A stretch of 64,000 nucleotides of DNA, from assembly GCA_031267645.1 (NCBI GenBank), contig JAIRYW010000030.1, positions 62,001-126,000 of the forward strand, written 5' to 3'. Positions within the stretch are counted from its first letter, which is position 1. Every line of letters starts with the position of its first letter. The DNA comes from Propionibacteriaceae bacterium (lineage in GTDB: Bacteria > Actinomycetota > Actinomycetes > Propionibacteriales > Propionibacteriaceae). Below, one piece after another: positions 36,546 to 47,139 of this stretch. Position numbers and translations under genes: made by a program. The notes beneath the pieces were generated by a model. It saw nothing but the letters and a program-made list of their open reading frames with translations, did not search any database and was not told where the DNA came from.

Positions 36546-37946
36546 TCAGCCGACCGGGAAGGCGCCACGGTCCGCCGAGGCGCCGAAGGACCGCAGAGCG
36601 GTCAACGGGATGGACACCCAACTGGGACGATTGCGCGTCTCGTACTCCACTTCGTAGATGGCCTTGTCGATCTCGTAGGCGCTGAACAGCGCTGGGACTT
36701 GGCCCTGGTCCGTGTACCCGTCCAGGAAAGCGGCGCGCGCCCGTCTCAGCCATTCGGAATTCGTTTCGCCGGTCGGCGTCGGCGGCGCCGCATGGGCCGC
36801 GTAGTCCAAGGACCGGGTCAGCCCGGCCACGTCCCGCCACACCGAGTCGGGGGCGATCCTCTCCTGGGCCGGCTTCAGCGGCTCCCCCTCGAAGTCGATG
36901 ATGGTCCACCCCCGCGGCGATATGAGCGCCTGCCCCAGGTGGAAGTCCCCGTGCAGACGTTGGATCGGCACCTGTTCCGGGGGCAGGTCGAGGGCCTGGT
37001 TCAGGCGTTGGCGCAGCGGCCGCAGAGCCGGCAAGGCGGCGGCGGCCTGGTCGAGGCGGGCCCGCATGACCGCTCCGATGCTTGTGCCATCCGTGCTCCA
37101 GGCGCCGTAGGCGGTCCGCATGGCTCGGTGGAGGCTGGCCAGGGTGGCGCCGAGAGCGCGCATCTCGTCAGTTATGGGCTTCCCCTCGGAACAACTGCTG
37201 GTGGCGTAGGTCCACCCGTCGGTGGCCCGCTCGATGCGCTCGCAGAAATATCCCAGGTCCCACCCCCCGCTCGACCAGGTGCCGACCAGACGAGGCACGA
37301 TGCCGGTGTGGGCCAAGTCGAGCAGTATGCCCGGCTCCGGGCTCGGTTCGTTGGTGAGCTTGCGGTACACCTTGAGCAGGACCGTGTCCCCGATGGCCAC
37401 GGTCGTGTTGGACTGCTCCCCCAGGAAGGCGGCGGTCTCCGACTGTGGGTCGGGCGGGCGGTCGTGCCAGGCCAGACTGGGGAGACCGGCGGCGGCTCGT
37501 AGGAAGGCCCGCATCGCGTCGGGGGAGCGCGGCACGTCGATGACCTCCACCTCCCCCAAACCGGGCAAGACGGTCGTGCCGATGACGGCCGAGTCTTGGG
37601 CGGCCGGGTGCGGCGGGCTCGCGGCGGCGGGCCCCTCCGAGACGGAGCCGGATCCCCCCGGCCGCGACGGTGGGGCGGAGTCGCGTCTGGTCGGCTGCCG
37701 CTGGCTCTCCGGGGCGGCGCCGGATCCCCCCGGCCGCGTCGGCCGGTAGGCCACCAGCAGGTGATACGCCTCCCGCCTCGTCCCCACCTCGACGCGGGCC
37801 ACTTCGGAGCGTAACCACAGCTCCGGCCCTTCGACGTACCAGGGAAGGCTCGAGATGGCTATGGCCCCCATGGCCAAGCCCTTGGCCTGAAACCAGCGGG
37901 CCGACGCCATGTGTTCGGCCCACAGTCGTTCAGTGCCCACGGCCAC
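36546..37946 (-). CDS. mak: Maltokinase
   Basis: A 466-residue sugar kinase that phosphorylates maltose to maltose-1-phosphate for the GlgE glucan pathway. The N-terminal cap domain shows ARWFQAKGLAMGAIAI. The kinase half has NTTVAIGDTVLLKVYRKLTN, the catalytic loop RLHGDFHLGQALI and the metal-binding IIDFEGEPLKP, all as in actinobacterial maltokinases. A Pro/Ser/Gly-rich insert (about residues 70-120) between cap and kinase contains a DNA-level near repeat and is unusual. GTG start with GAGGAAGGG upstream. Trehalose synthase and GlgE are not in the window. It is transcribed away from the sugar ABC operon; both start regions share a 190-base spacer. Confidence 0.82.
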   Translation of the reverse strand: MAVGTERLWAEHMASARWFQAKGLAMGAIAISSLPWYVEGPELWLRSEVARVEVGTRREAYHLLVAYRPTRPGGSGAAPESQRQPTRRDSAPPSRPGGSGSVSEGPAAASPPHPAAQDSAVIGTTVLPGLGEVEVIDVPRSPDAMRAFLRAAAGLPSLAWHDRPPDPQSETAAFLGEQSNTTVAIGDTVLLKVYRKLTNEPSPEPGILLDLAHTGIVPRLVGTWSSGGWDLGYFCERIERATDGWTYATSSCSEGKPITDEMRALGATLASLHRAMRTAYGAWSTDGTSIGAVMRARLDQAAAALPALRPLRQRLNQALDLPPEQVPIQRLHGDFHLGQALISPRGWTIIDFEGEPLKPAQERIAPDSVWRDVAGLTRSLDYAAHAAPPTPTGETNSEWLRRARAAFLDGYTDQGQVPALFSAYEIDKAIYEVEYETRNRPSWVSIPLTALRSFGASADRGAFPVG

Positions 37947-38053
37947 ATCCCTTCCTCACACCTCGAACATGAGGATAACGGTTTGGTAATGATTCCGAGC
38001 TGCCCGGTCCCTGGAGTGGCCAAACCAGCCAGCACGTGTACGCTTCATCTTAA

Positions 38054-38081
38054 CCGAGAACGTTACCGGTAACGGTCTCGG
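38054..38081. promoter_or_regulatory. 28-base palindromic LacI-type operator
   Basis: Two 14-base half sites match except for one pair. The perfect core is CGTTACCGGTAACG, with the central CG step typical of LacI-family operators, and the outer arms are CCGAGA and TCTCGG. It sits about 56 bases upstream of the substrate-binding protein start and between two divergent genes. The LacI-type regulator encoded at the end of the ABC operon is the probable ligand; it may also affect maltokinase. Confidence 0.75.
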
Positions 38082-38136
38082 ATTTCTCATATGTCCAGGA
38101 GGGCATCGGTGCTCTCCCCAGCAGGAAAGAGGGATC

Positions 38137-39492
38137 ATGAGAAATATGACCAAGCTCGCCGGTGTGGCGATAACCGCAGCACTGGCCCTGACCGCCGCCG
38201 GGTGTGGCGCCGGAGGCTCCAACTCCGGAGATGGCGCCGGTTCGGTGTATTTCTTGAATTTCAAGCCCGAAGTGGCCGATGTCTACAGCAGAATCGTGGA
38301 GGCTTACAAGGCTGAGACCGGCGTCGAAGTGAGGGTCGTCACAGCCGCCTCCGGGACGTACGAGCAGACGCTGACCTCTGAGGTGGCCAAGTCCAATCCC
38401 CCCACCATCTTCCAGATCAACGGCCCGGTGGGCTACGCCAACTGGCGGGATTACACGGCCGACCTGAGCGGCTCGGACCTGTACAACCACCTCACCGACA
38501 AGTCCCTGGCCGTGTCCACCGACGACGGCGTGTGGGGCGTCCCCTACGTGGTCGAGGGCTACGGCATCATCTACAACGACGCCATCATGAAGGCCTACTT
38601 CGCCCTGGCGGACAAGAAAGTCTCCATCTCGTCCACCGAACAGATCACTTCCTTCGATCTGCTCCGGCAGGTGGTCGAGGACATGACCGCGCACAAGGCC
38701 GACCTGGGGATCCAGGGCGTCTTCTCCTCGACCTCGCTCCAGCCGGGCGAGGACTGGCGCTGGCAGACCCACCTGGCCGACGTGCCCTTCTACTACGAGT
38801 TCGAAGACGACGACGTCGATCTGACCCAGGGCACCCCGGCCGAGGTGCGCTTCTCGTACGGCGATCAGATGGGCCAGCTCTTCGACCTGTACATAAACAA
38901 TTCCACCACGGACAAGGGCCAACTGGGTTCCAAGACCGTGGACGAATCGATGTCGGAGTTCGCCACCGGGCAGTCCGCCATGGTCCAGAACGGCAACTGG
39001 GGCTGGGCAGGGGTGTCCGGTTCGGCCGGCAACGTGGTCAAAGCCGAAGACGTCCACTTCCTGCCTCTGTACATCGGCGCGCCCGGCGAGAGCGCACAGG
39101 GCATCAACATCGGCACGGAGAACTACTTCGCCATCAACTCCCAAGTCTCCGAGGCCGACCAGAAGGCGTCCCTCGACTTCTTGTACTGGCTGTTCTCATC
39201 TGAGACCGGCAAAGCCTTCGTGACCAACGACCTCGGCTTCATCGCTCCTTTCGACACCTTCGCCGCTGGCGAGGGCCCGAGCGACCCGCTGGCCCAGGAG
39301 GTCATCAAGTGGATGGGCGAAGATGGCGTGAACTCGGTGCCGTGGTCCCCCTTCCAGGTCTTCCCGTCCCAAGATTGGAAGAACGGGTTCGGAGCCGATC
39401 TGCTGAGCTACGCCCAGGGCAAGATGGACTGGGACGCGCTCGAAGCCGACGTGATCGCCACTTGGAAGACCCAAGCCGCGGCCGCCGGGTGA
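38137..39492 (+). CDS. Sugar ABC transporter substrate-binding lipoprotein
   Basis: A 451-residue extracellular binding protein. The signal peptide ends in the lipobox TAAGC (C23), after which a glycine/serine linker leads to the type-1 sugar-binding fold (VYFLNFKPEVADVYSRIVEA, YKAETGVEVRVVTA). Aromatic residues suited to stacking sugars recur (NGNWGWAG, DWRWQTH). It hands an oligosaccharide or monosaccharide to the two permeases downstream. AGGAAAGAGGG precedes the ATG. The substrate is not readable from sequence. Confidence 0.9.
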   Translation: MRNMTKLAGVAITAALALTAAGCGAGGSNSGDGAGSVYFLNFKPEVADVYSRIVEAYKAETGVEVRVVTAASGTYEQTLTSEVAKSNPPTIFQINGPVGYANWRDYTADLSGSDLYNHLTDKSLAVSTDDGVWGVPYVVEGYGIIYNDAIMKAYFALADKKVSISSTEQITSFDLLRQVVEDMTAHKADLGIQGVFSSTSLQPGEDWRWQTHLADVPFYYEFEDDDVDLTQGTPAEVRFSYGDQMGQLFDLYINNSTTDKGQLGSKTVDESMSEFATGQSAMVQNGNWGWAGVSGSAGNVVKAEDVHFLPLYIGAPGESAQGINIGTENYFAINSQVSEADQKASLDFLYWLFSSETGKAFVTNDLGFIAPFDTFAAGEGPSDPLAQEVIKWMGEDGVNSVPWSPFQVFPSQDWKNGFGADLLSYAQGKMDWDALEADVIATWKTQAAAAG

Positions 39493-39555
39493 TATAGAAG
39501 GAGTCGAGACGGGCGCGGGGGCTGCCTCGCGCCCGTCATCCATCAGGAGCTGCAC

Positions 39556-40410
39556 ATGAGAGTTTCCACGTACATCAAAAAGTGGTTCCCTGTTTTCGCA
39601 TTGCCGACGTTCTTGGCCTTCACCTTGGCCTTCATCGTTCCCTTCGGCATGGGGATCTACCTGTCTTTCACCTCTTTCCGCACCGTCACCGACGCCAGGT
39701 GGGTGGGTGTGTCCAATTACGTCACGGCGTTCACAGAGAACTCCGACTTCCTGCACGCGCTGTGGTTCACCGTCCAATTCACGGTCGTGTCAGTCGTGCT
39801 GGTCAACGTGTGCGCCTTCGCCTTGGCCTTGCTGCTGACTCGGGCCATCAAAGGCACGAATATATTCCGGGCGATCTTCTTCGTCCCCAACCTCATCGGC
39901 GGCATCGTCTTGGGGTACGTCTGGCGTCTACTCATAAACGCCATCCTGGGCAAATTATTCGCCCAGGACATCACTTACTCAGCGGCTTACGGTTTCTGGG
40001 GACTCGTGGTGGTCGTGAACTGGCAGATGATCGGTTACATGATGATCATCTACATCGCGGCGTTGCAAAATGTGCCTGGCGAGGTCATGGAGGCGGCTGA
40101 CATCGACGCGGCTGGCTTCTGGGCCAAACTGTTCCACGTCACCATCCCGATGGTGGTCTCATCCATCACGATCTGCACCTTCCTCACCTTGTCGAACTGC
40201 CTCAAACTGTTCGACCAGAACCTGGCGCTGACCAATGGCGCGCCGCAGAATGAGACCGAAGGCCTGGCCTTGAACATCTTCCGGACCTTTTACAACGTCC
40301 GCAATCATCAAGGCGTGGGGCAAGCGAAAGCCGTGGTCTTCTTCGTCTTCGTCGCCGTCATCGCCTATCTGCAATTACGTCTCACCCGGTCCAAGGAGGT
40401 CGAAGGGTGA
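39556..40410 (+). CDS. Sugar ABC transporter permease, MalF/UgpA type
   Basis: A 284-residue permease with six spans. The cytoplasmic EAA loop reads EVMEAADIDAAGFWAKLFHV, the contact site for the ATPase. AGGAG lies a few bases before ATG. It overlaps the second permease gene by 4 bases. No ATPase gene follows; carbohydrate importers of this CUT1 class commonly share a general ATPase encoded elsewhere. Confidence 0.9.
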   Translation: MRVSTYIKKWFPVFALPTFLAFTLAFIVPFGMGIYLSFTSFRTVTDARWVGVSNYVTAFTENSDFLHALWFTVQFTVVSVVLVNVCAFALALLLTRAIKGTNIFRAIFFVPNLIGGIVLGYVWRLLINAILGKLFAQDITYSAAYGFWGLVVVVNWQMIGYMMIIYIAALQNVPGEVMEAADIDAAGFWAKLFHVTIPMVVSSITICTFLTLSNCLKLFDQNLALTNGAPQNETEGLALNIFRTFYNVRNHQGVGQAKAVVFFVFVAVIAYLQLRLTRSKEVEG

Positions 40411-41246
40411 ACACGCGTCAGAAGACGTTCAACGTCATCGGCTTCATAGCCTTGCTGCTCGCGGCCATCCTGTGGCTGGTGCCGCTGCTGTTGGTCGTCA
40501 TGAACTCCTTCAAGGGCAACCTGTTCATATCCCAGTCTCCCTTCGCCTTGCCCGACTCGGACTCCTTCATGGCGGCAGACAACTACACCTCCGGCGTGTC
40601 GCGCACCGGCTTCTTCGCCGCGGCGGGGTGGTCGCTCTTCATCACCACCTGCTCGGTGGCTCTGATCGTCTTGCTCACGTCAATGGCGGCGTGGTACATC
40701 GCCCGTGTCAAAGCCTGGTACACGTCGGTGCTCTACTATCTGTTCGTGTTCTCCATGATCGTGCCCTTCCAGATGGTCATGTTCACGATGTCCAAAGTGG
40801 CTAACACCACCCATTTAGATAATCCTTTCGGCATCATAATCTTGTACGCGGGATTCGGCGCTGGATTATCCATCTTCATTTTCGTGGGCTTCATCCGCTC
40901 GATTCCCATCGATATCGAGGAGGCGGCTATGATCGACGGGGCGAACCCGTGGAAGGTGTTCTTCACGGTCATATTCCCCATCCTCCGGCCGACAGCGGTC
41001 ACCATCGCCATCCTCAACGCCATGTGGATCTGGAATGATTACCTTCTACCCGTGCTCGTCATAGGGTCGGAATACAAAACCATCCCCATCGCGGTTCAGC
41101 AGTACATGACGGGTTCTTACGGACAGAAGGACATGGGCGGGTTCATGGCCATGTTGGTGCTCGCCATCGTGCCCATCGTGGTCTTCTACCTGAGCGGTCA
41201 GAAGCACATCATCAAGGGCGTGGCCGCCGGCGCGGTCAAAGGCTGA
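40407..41246 (+). CDS. Sugar ABC transporter permease, MalG/UgpE type
   Basis: A 279-residue permease with six spans and the EAA loop DIEEAAMIDGANPWKVFFTV. It starts with GTG inside the stop of the upstream permease gene, so the two are translationally coupled. Both form the membrane channel of the CUT1 importer. Confidence 0.9.
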   Translation: MNTRQKTFNVIGFIALLLAAILWLVPLLLVVMNSFKGNLFISQSPFALPDSDSFMAADNYTSGVSRTGFFAAAGWSLFITTCSVALIVLLTSMAAWYIARVKAWYTSVLYYLFVFSMIVPFQMVMFTMSKVANTTHLDNPFGIIILYAGFGAGLSIFIFVGFIRSIPIDIEEAAMIDGANPWKVFFTVIFPILRPTAVTIAILNAMWIWNDYLLPVLVIGSEYKTIPIAVQQYMTGSYGQKDMGGFMAMLVLAIVPIVVFYLSGQKHIIKGVAAGAVKG

Positions 41247-41249
41247 TCG

Positions 41250-42257
41250 ATGATCACCATTCGTGACATCGCCCGGGAGGCTGGTGTCTCCGTGAGCACC
41301 GTCTCCCGGGTTCTGTCCGGAAAACCTGACGTGTCCCAGGCCACGGCTGTCCGGGTCCAGGCCGTCATCGACCACCACGCCTTCGAGGCCAATCGGAATG
41401 CTCGTTTTCTTAAACAGGCCGACACCTCCACCATCCTGGTCGTCGTCAAGGGCCGTCACAATCTACTGTTCGCCTCCATGGTCGAGTCGGTGCAGGCGGC
41501 CATCACCGAGGCGGGGCTCTCCACGGCGGTGAGCTACATCGACGAGGACGGCGACGAGGTGGCCCACGCCGAGAGGCTGGTCCCCGAGCTCAAGCCCCAG
41601 GGGACGATCCTGCTCGGCGTCGACGCGGGACACCTGATGAGGTCGGGCAAGCGAGTCGGAGTCAGTCTTCCCACCGTGCTCCTGACCAATGTCGTGCGCT
41701 CCTCCACTCACCCTCTGGTGTCGTCCGTGGCGACTGACGACGTGGCCTCGGGGGCTGAGGCGATCACTTACCTGGTGTCGCGCGGGCACCGGGACATCGG
41801 TGTCGTGGGCGGCGATCCAGTCACGTCCGCCATCTCGGCCAACCGCCTCGACGGCGCTCGGAGGGGATTGTCCGATCAGGGTCTGAGCTTGGAGGACCGC
41901 TGGGTAGCCACCCGCTTCTCCATGTCCTCCGGACACGAGGCGACGACGGCTCTGCTGAGCGCCCACCCTGAGCTGACCGCGATCTACGCCATGAGCGACA
42001 TCATGGCTCTGGGAGCTTTGCGGGCGCTCCACGATCTCGGCCTGCGGGCACCGGGCGACGTGTCGGTCATCGGGCACGACGGAGTGGAGCTGGCGTCTTA
42101 CGTCGTCCCCAGTCTGGTGACCCTGCGCCAGCCCCAAGACCAGATGGCCCGGCGTGGGGTGGACATTCTGCTCGCCCTGATCGCGGGCGGGGAAGCCGTC
42201 CATGAGGTGCTTCCGGTCGAACTGGTGCCAGGAGAGTCGGTGCGCGACTGGCGCTGA
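41250..42257 (+). CDS. LacI-family transcriptional regulator of the sugar operon
   Basis: A 335-residue regulator. The N-terminal HTH and hinge helix read TIRDIAREAGVSVSTVSRVL and PDVSQATAVRVQAVID. The periplasmic-binding-like effector domain includes SVATDDVASGAEAITYLVSR, FSMSSGHEATTALLS and DVSVIGHDGVELA. It starts 3 bases after the permease stop, so it is the last gene of the operon. The likely target is the palindrome at 38054-38081, with release by an imported sugar or its phosphate. Confidence 0.9.
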   Translation: MITIRDIAREAGVSVSTVSRVLSGKPDVSQATAVRVQAVIDHHAFEANRNARFLKQADTSTILVVVKGRHNLLFASMVESVQAAITEAGLSTAVSYIDEDGDEVAHAERLVPELKPQGTILLGVDAGHLMRSGKRVGVSLPTVLLTNVVRSSTHPLVSSVATDDVASGAEAITYLVSRGHRDIGVVGGDPVTSAISANRLDGARRGLSDQGLSLEDRWVATRFSMSSGHEATTALLSAHPELTAIYAMSDIMALGALRALHDLGLRAPGDVSVIGHDGVELASYVVPSLVTLRQPQDQMARRGVDILLALIAGGEAVHEVLPVELVPGESVRDWR

Positions 42258-42344
42258 CGAGCCTGGCGACACCCGCCGTGTCATGTCCGGCGGAACGACC
42301 CGACGACCCACCCCACGCCGTACGACCAAAGCAGACAACCCCAG

Positions 42345-42425
42345 GTCATCCTGCGCGCAGTCGCAGGATCCACGCCATCGTCGATGGATTCTGCGACTCC
42401 GCTACCGCTACGCGCAGAATGACGG
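42345..42425. repeat. Intergenic hairpin repeat, copy 2, with an inverted second unit
   Basis: The first 29 bases repeat the element at 36380-36408 with a single change. It is followed by a longer hairpin whose arms ATTCTGCG (42388-42395) and CGCAGAAT (42413-42420) enclose a 17-base loop; read on the minus strand this unit also begins GTCATTCTGCGCG. So two related units are arranged head to head. The rest of the 42258-42564 gap contains no supported gene. Confidence 0.65.
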
Positions 42426-42564
42426 AGAAGGGGCGACCCCACCGAACGACGGGAGACGAGCGCCCCCCGCAGGACGACGGAAGACGAGCGACCCCACCCC
42501 CAGAATGACGGGAAGGACGACCATCACCGCACAACGGACGACGCGAGGGGACGGTTAGACCCGC

Positions 42565-42990
42565 TCAGGGGCGCAGGCGTTCGGCCTTCTCGGCCAGGCG
42601 TTGCTCGAAGCGCTCCCGGTTGAGGATGGCGCGGCGGTGCTGGCCGACGCTGACCACGGCTTCGTCGTCGCTGATCGTGACGGCCACCACGACGCTGCGC
42701 GGCTCGACCGACAGGACTTGCAGTTCGGCCGTCAGTTTGGCGCCGAGGGGGCTGGCGATGGTGTGCGTCAATTGGACGTCGACGCTGACGCTGAACTGGC
42801 CCGGGTCGAGGTGGCCGTCCAGCAACTCCAAGCAGGCCTGCTCGACGAACCCGACCAGGGCTGAGGTGGACAAGGCCAGGGGCAGGTCGGCGAAGGCGGC
42901 GAACTGGTCGGCCAGGGACGGGGCCACCATGGCCGGGCCCACGACCATCGTGCTGACTCCGGTCAGCCCCTGACACAGCGACGGTTTCAT
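42565..42990 (-). CDS. FlK-like hotdog thioesterase
   Basis: A 141-residue single hotdog domain. Matching features are the N-terminal VVGPAMVAPSLADQFAAFAD, LALSTSALVGFVEQACLELL and DVQLTHTIASPLGAKLTAEL, the segment with the conserved threonine/histidine region, then VSVGQHRRAILNRERFEQRL. This is the fluoroacetyl-CoA thioesterase (FlK) family, members of which clear acyl-CoA esters; the substrate here is unknown. It is transcribed divergently from nadE, 100 bases away. Confidence 0.75.
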   Translation of the reverse strand: MKPSLCQGLTGVSTMVVGPAMVAPSLADQFAAFADLPLALSTSALVGFVEQACLELLDGHLDPGQFSVSVDVQLTHTIASPLGAKLTAELQVLSVEPRSVVVAVTISDDEAVVSVGQHRRAILNRERFEQRLAEKAERLRP

Positions 42991-43089
42991 GCCACGACAC
43001 TACCACCGGCGCTGTTCCAGGCCCCGGGAGCCGGGAGCCGGGGCCAGCCCCAAGTGGCCTCCGACTGGGGGGAGTGCCAGACTCTTGGC

Positions 43090-45141
<2,052 letters not shown>

Positions 45142-45270
45142 CCGCAGTTCCACGCCGCCAGGCCCGCCCCCGGTCGTATCCCATCGCCCATCGGACACTT
45201 TCAAGCGCTGGACTGGCGTCTGTCGGCCAGTGGGCATAATGTCTGGGGTCAGGACAGGAGTTGACGGGAC

Positions 45271-47139
45271 ATGGAAGAAGTCGGTGCGACATTCCAGGTC
45301 GATCTGCGCGGAGTGGTCGATCTGTTGGCCCGCCATCTCTACTCCGGTCCCAACGTCTATCTACGGGAGCTGTTGCAGAACGGCGTCGACGCCATCACCG
45401 CGCGTCAGGCCGTCCAACCCGACGCGCCGGCCACCATCCGGGTCAAGCCCTTCGCCGGCGACGGCCTGGAGGTGGCCGACACCGGCATCGGCCTGACCCC
45501 GGACGAGGCCCGCGAGCTGTTGGCCACCGTCGGGCGGTCGTCCAAACGCGACATCGACCTCGGCGTCGGCCGGGACGAGTTCCTGGGCCAATTCGGCATC
45601 GGCCTGTTGTCGGGTTTCATGGTCGCGGACCAGATCGAGTTGGTCTCCTGCTCGGCCACCGACCCCACCGCTCCGGCCGTCCACTGGACCGGCCACGACG
45701 ACGGTCGTTACGACCTCAGCGAACACCCCCGCCACCGGGACCAGGCCCCCGGCTCGATCGTGCGCATCCGGCCCCGCCGGGGCATGGAGCACTGGCTGGC
45801 CACCGACACCGTCACCATGCTGGCGACCGACTTCGGCTCCCTCCTACCAGTCGACATCGCCGTCGAGGTGCCGCTGGACCAACAGCGGGTCTGGCGCCGG
45901 GTGACTGAACAAGACTTGCCCTGGTTGCGCGGCTATCCGCACGAGTTGGCCCGCCGCCAGACCTTGACCGAGTTCTGTGAGAAGTCGATGGGCTTCACAC
46001 CCATGGCCATGATCGACCTGGACGTGCCCTTGGCCGGCGTCAGCGGCGTCGCCTTCGTCTTGCCGTCGGCTGTGCCGCCCGGCTCCGGTGGCAATCACCG
46101 TGTATACCTTAAACGTATGCTACTAGGCAACCGGGTGGTCGGCCTGCTGCCCGAATGGGCTTTCTTCGTCCGCTGCGTCGTCAACGCCACCGGTCTGTCT
46201 CCGACCGCCTCCCGGGAACAGCTCTACTCCGACGACGTCCTGCTGGCCACTCAGGAGGCCCTGGCCGACCAGGTCCGGCGCTGGGTGATCGACACCTTGA
46301 GCTCGGAGTCGAATCTGGCCAAGCAGTTCGTCCGCACCCACCATCTGGCCGTGCGCAGTCTGGCCCTGACCGACGACGACATGCTCGACCTGGCCGCCCA
46401 GGTGCTGCCCTTCGAATCGACCGACGGGGCCCGGACCCTGCGCGAGATGGCCGACGAGGCCGCCGGGCCCATCGTCTACACCTCCAGCTTGGAGGAATAC
46501 CGCCGGGTGGCGGCGGTGGCTCGGGCCCAGGGCGTCATGCTGGTCAACGCCGGCTACGTCTACGACGGCGACCTGCTGGAGAAGCTGGCCCAGCGGCCGG
46601 GCTGGTCCATCCGGCCCCTGCTGAGCGACGACATCGCCCAAGTCCTGAGCCCCATCTCGCCCCATCGCGAGCTGGAGATCCTGGACTCCCTGGCGGCGGC
46701 GGCCGAGATCGCCGAGCCCCTCAACGTCGAGCCGGTGGTGCGCCGCTTCGAGCCCGAAGCCCTGCCCGCCATCCTGCTGGGCGACCGCGAGGGCGACTAC
46801 CGGCGGGCTGTGGCCGAGGCGGTCGAAGAAGCCGACGACGCCTGGAGCGGGGTGCTGGCCAGCTTCGGCCACGACTCCGCGGCCTCCCGTCAGCTGGTTT
46901 TGAACGACGCCAATCCGACCATCCGACAGTGGGTCAAGCTCGACCCCTCCTCGCCGGTCTTCGCGGCCGGTCTGCATTCGATGTACGTCTCCGCCGTCCT
47001 GCTGTCGGGTGAGAGCCTACGGGCGCGCGAGGCCGAGCTGATGAACGAGTCGCTGGGCGTGCTGCTGGCGGCCGGTCTGGCCGGCCCCGGCGCCTCGGCC
47101 GGCGGCCAAGAGGGGCCCGATGAGCCGCTCGGTTGTTGA
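45271..47139 (+). CDS. HSP90-family (HtpG-like) ATPase chaperone, divergent
   Basis: A 622-residue protein. The GHKL ATPase domain is clear: LYSGPNVYLRELLQNGVDAI carries the ATP-binding E and N, ADTGIGLTPDEA the DxGxG, and FLGQFGIGLLSGFMVADQIE the lid glycines. The middle domain has VYLKRMLLGNRVVGLLPEWA and LSPTASREQLYSDD with the catalytic arginine region. The C-terminal part is shorter and less conserved than in standard HtpG. It overlaps the following TPR gene by 20 bases. Together with the next two genes it forms an operon, suggesting dedicated clients or co-chaperones. Confidence 0.88.
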   Translation: MEEVGATFQVDLRGVVDLLARHLYSGPNVYLRELLQNGVDAITARQAVQPDAPATIRVKPFAGDGLEVADTGIGLTPDEARELLATVGRSSKRDIDLGVGRDEFLGQFGIGLLSGFMVADQIELVSCSATDPTAPAVHWTGHDDGRYDLSEHPRHRDQAPGSIVRIRPRRGMEHWLATDTVTMLATDFGSLLPVDIAVEVPLDQQRVWRRVTEQDLPWLRGYPHELARRQTLTEFCEKSMGFTPMAMIDLDVPLAGVSGVAFVLPSAVPPGSGGNHRVYLKRMLLGNRVVGLLPEWAFFVRCVVNATGLSPTASREQLYSDDVLLATQEALADQVRRWVIDTLSSESNLAKQFVRTHHLAVRSLALTDDDMLDLAAQVLPFESTDGARTLREMADEAAGPIVYTSSLEEYRRVAAVARAQGVMLVNAGYVYDGDLLEKLAQRPGWSIRPLLSDDIAQVLSPISPHRELEILDSLAAAAEIAEPLNVEPVVRRFEPEALPAILLGDREGDYRRAVAEAVEEADDAWSGVLASFGHDSAASRQLVLNDANPTIRQWVKLDPSSPVFAAGLHSMYVSAVLLSGESLRAREAELMNESLGVLLAAGLAGPGASAGGQEGPDEPLGC

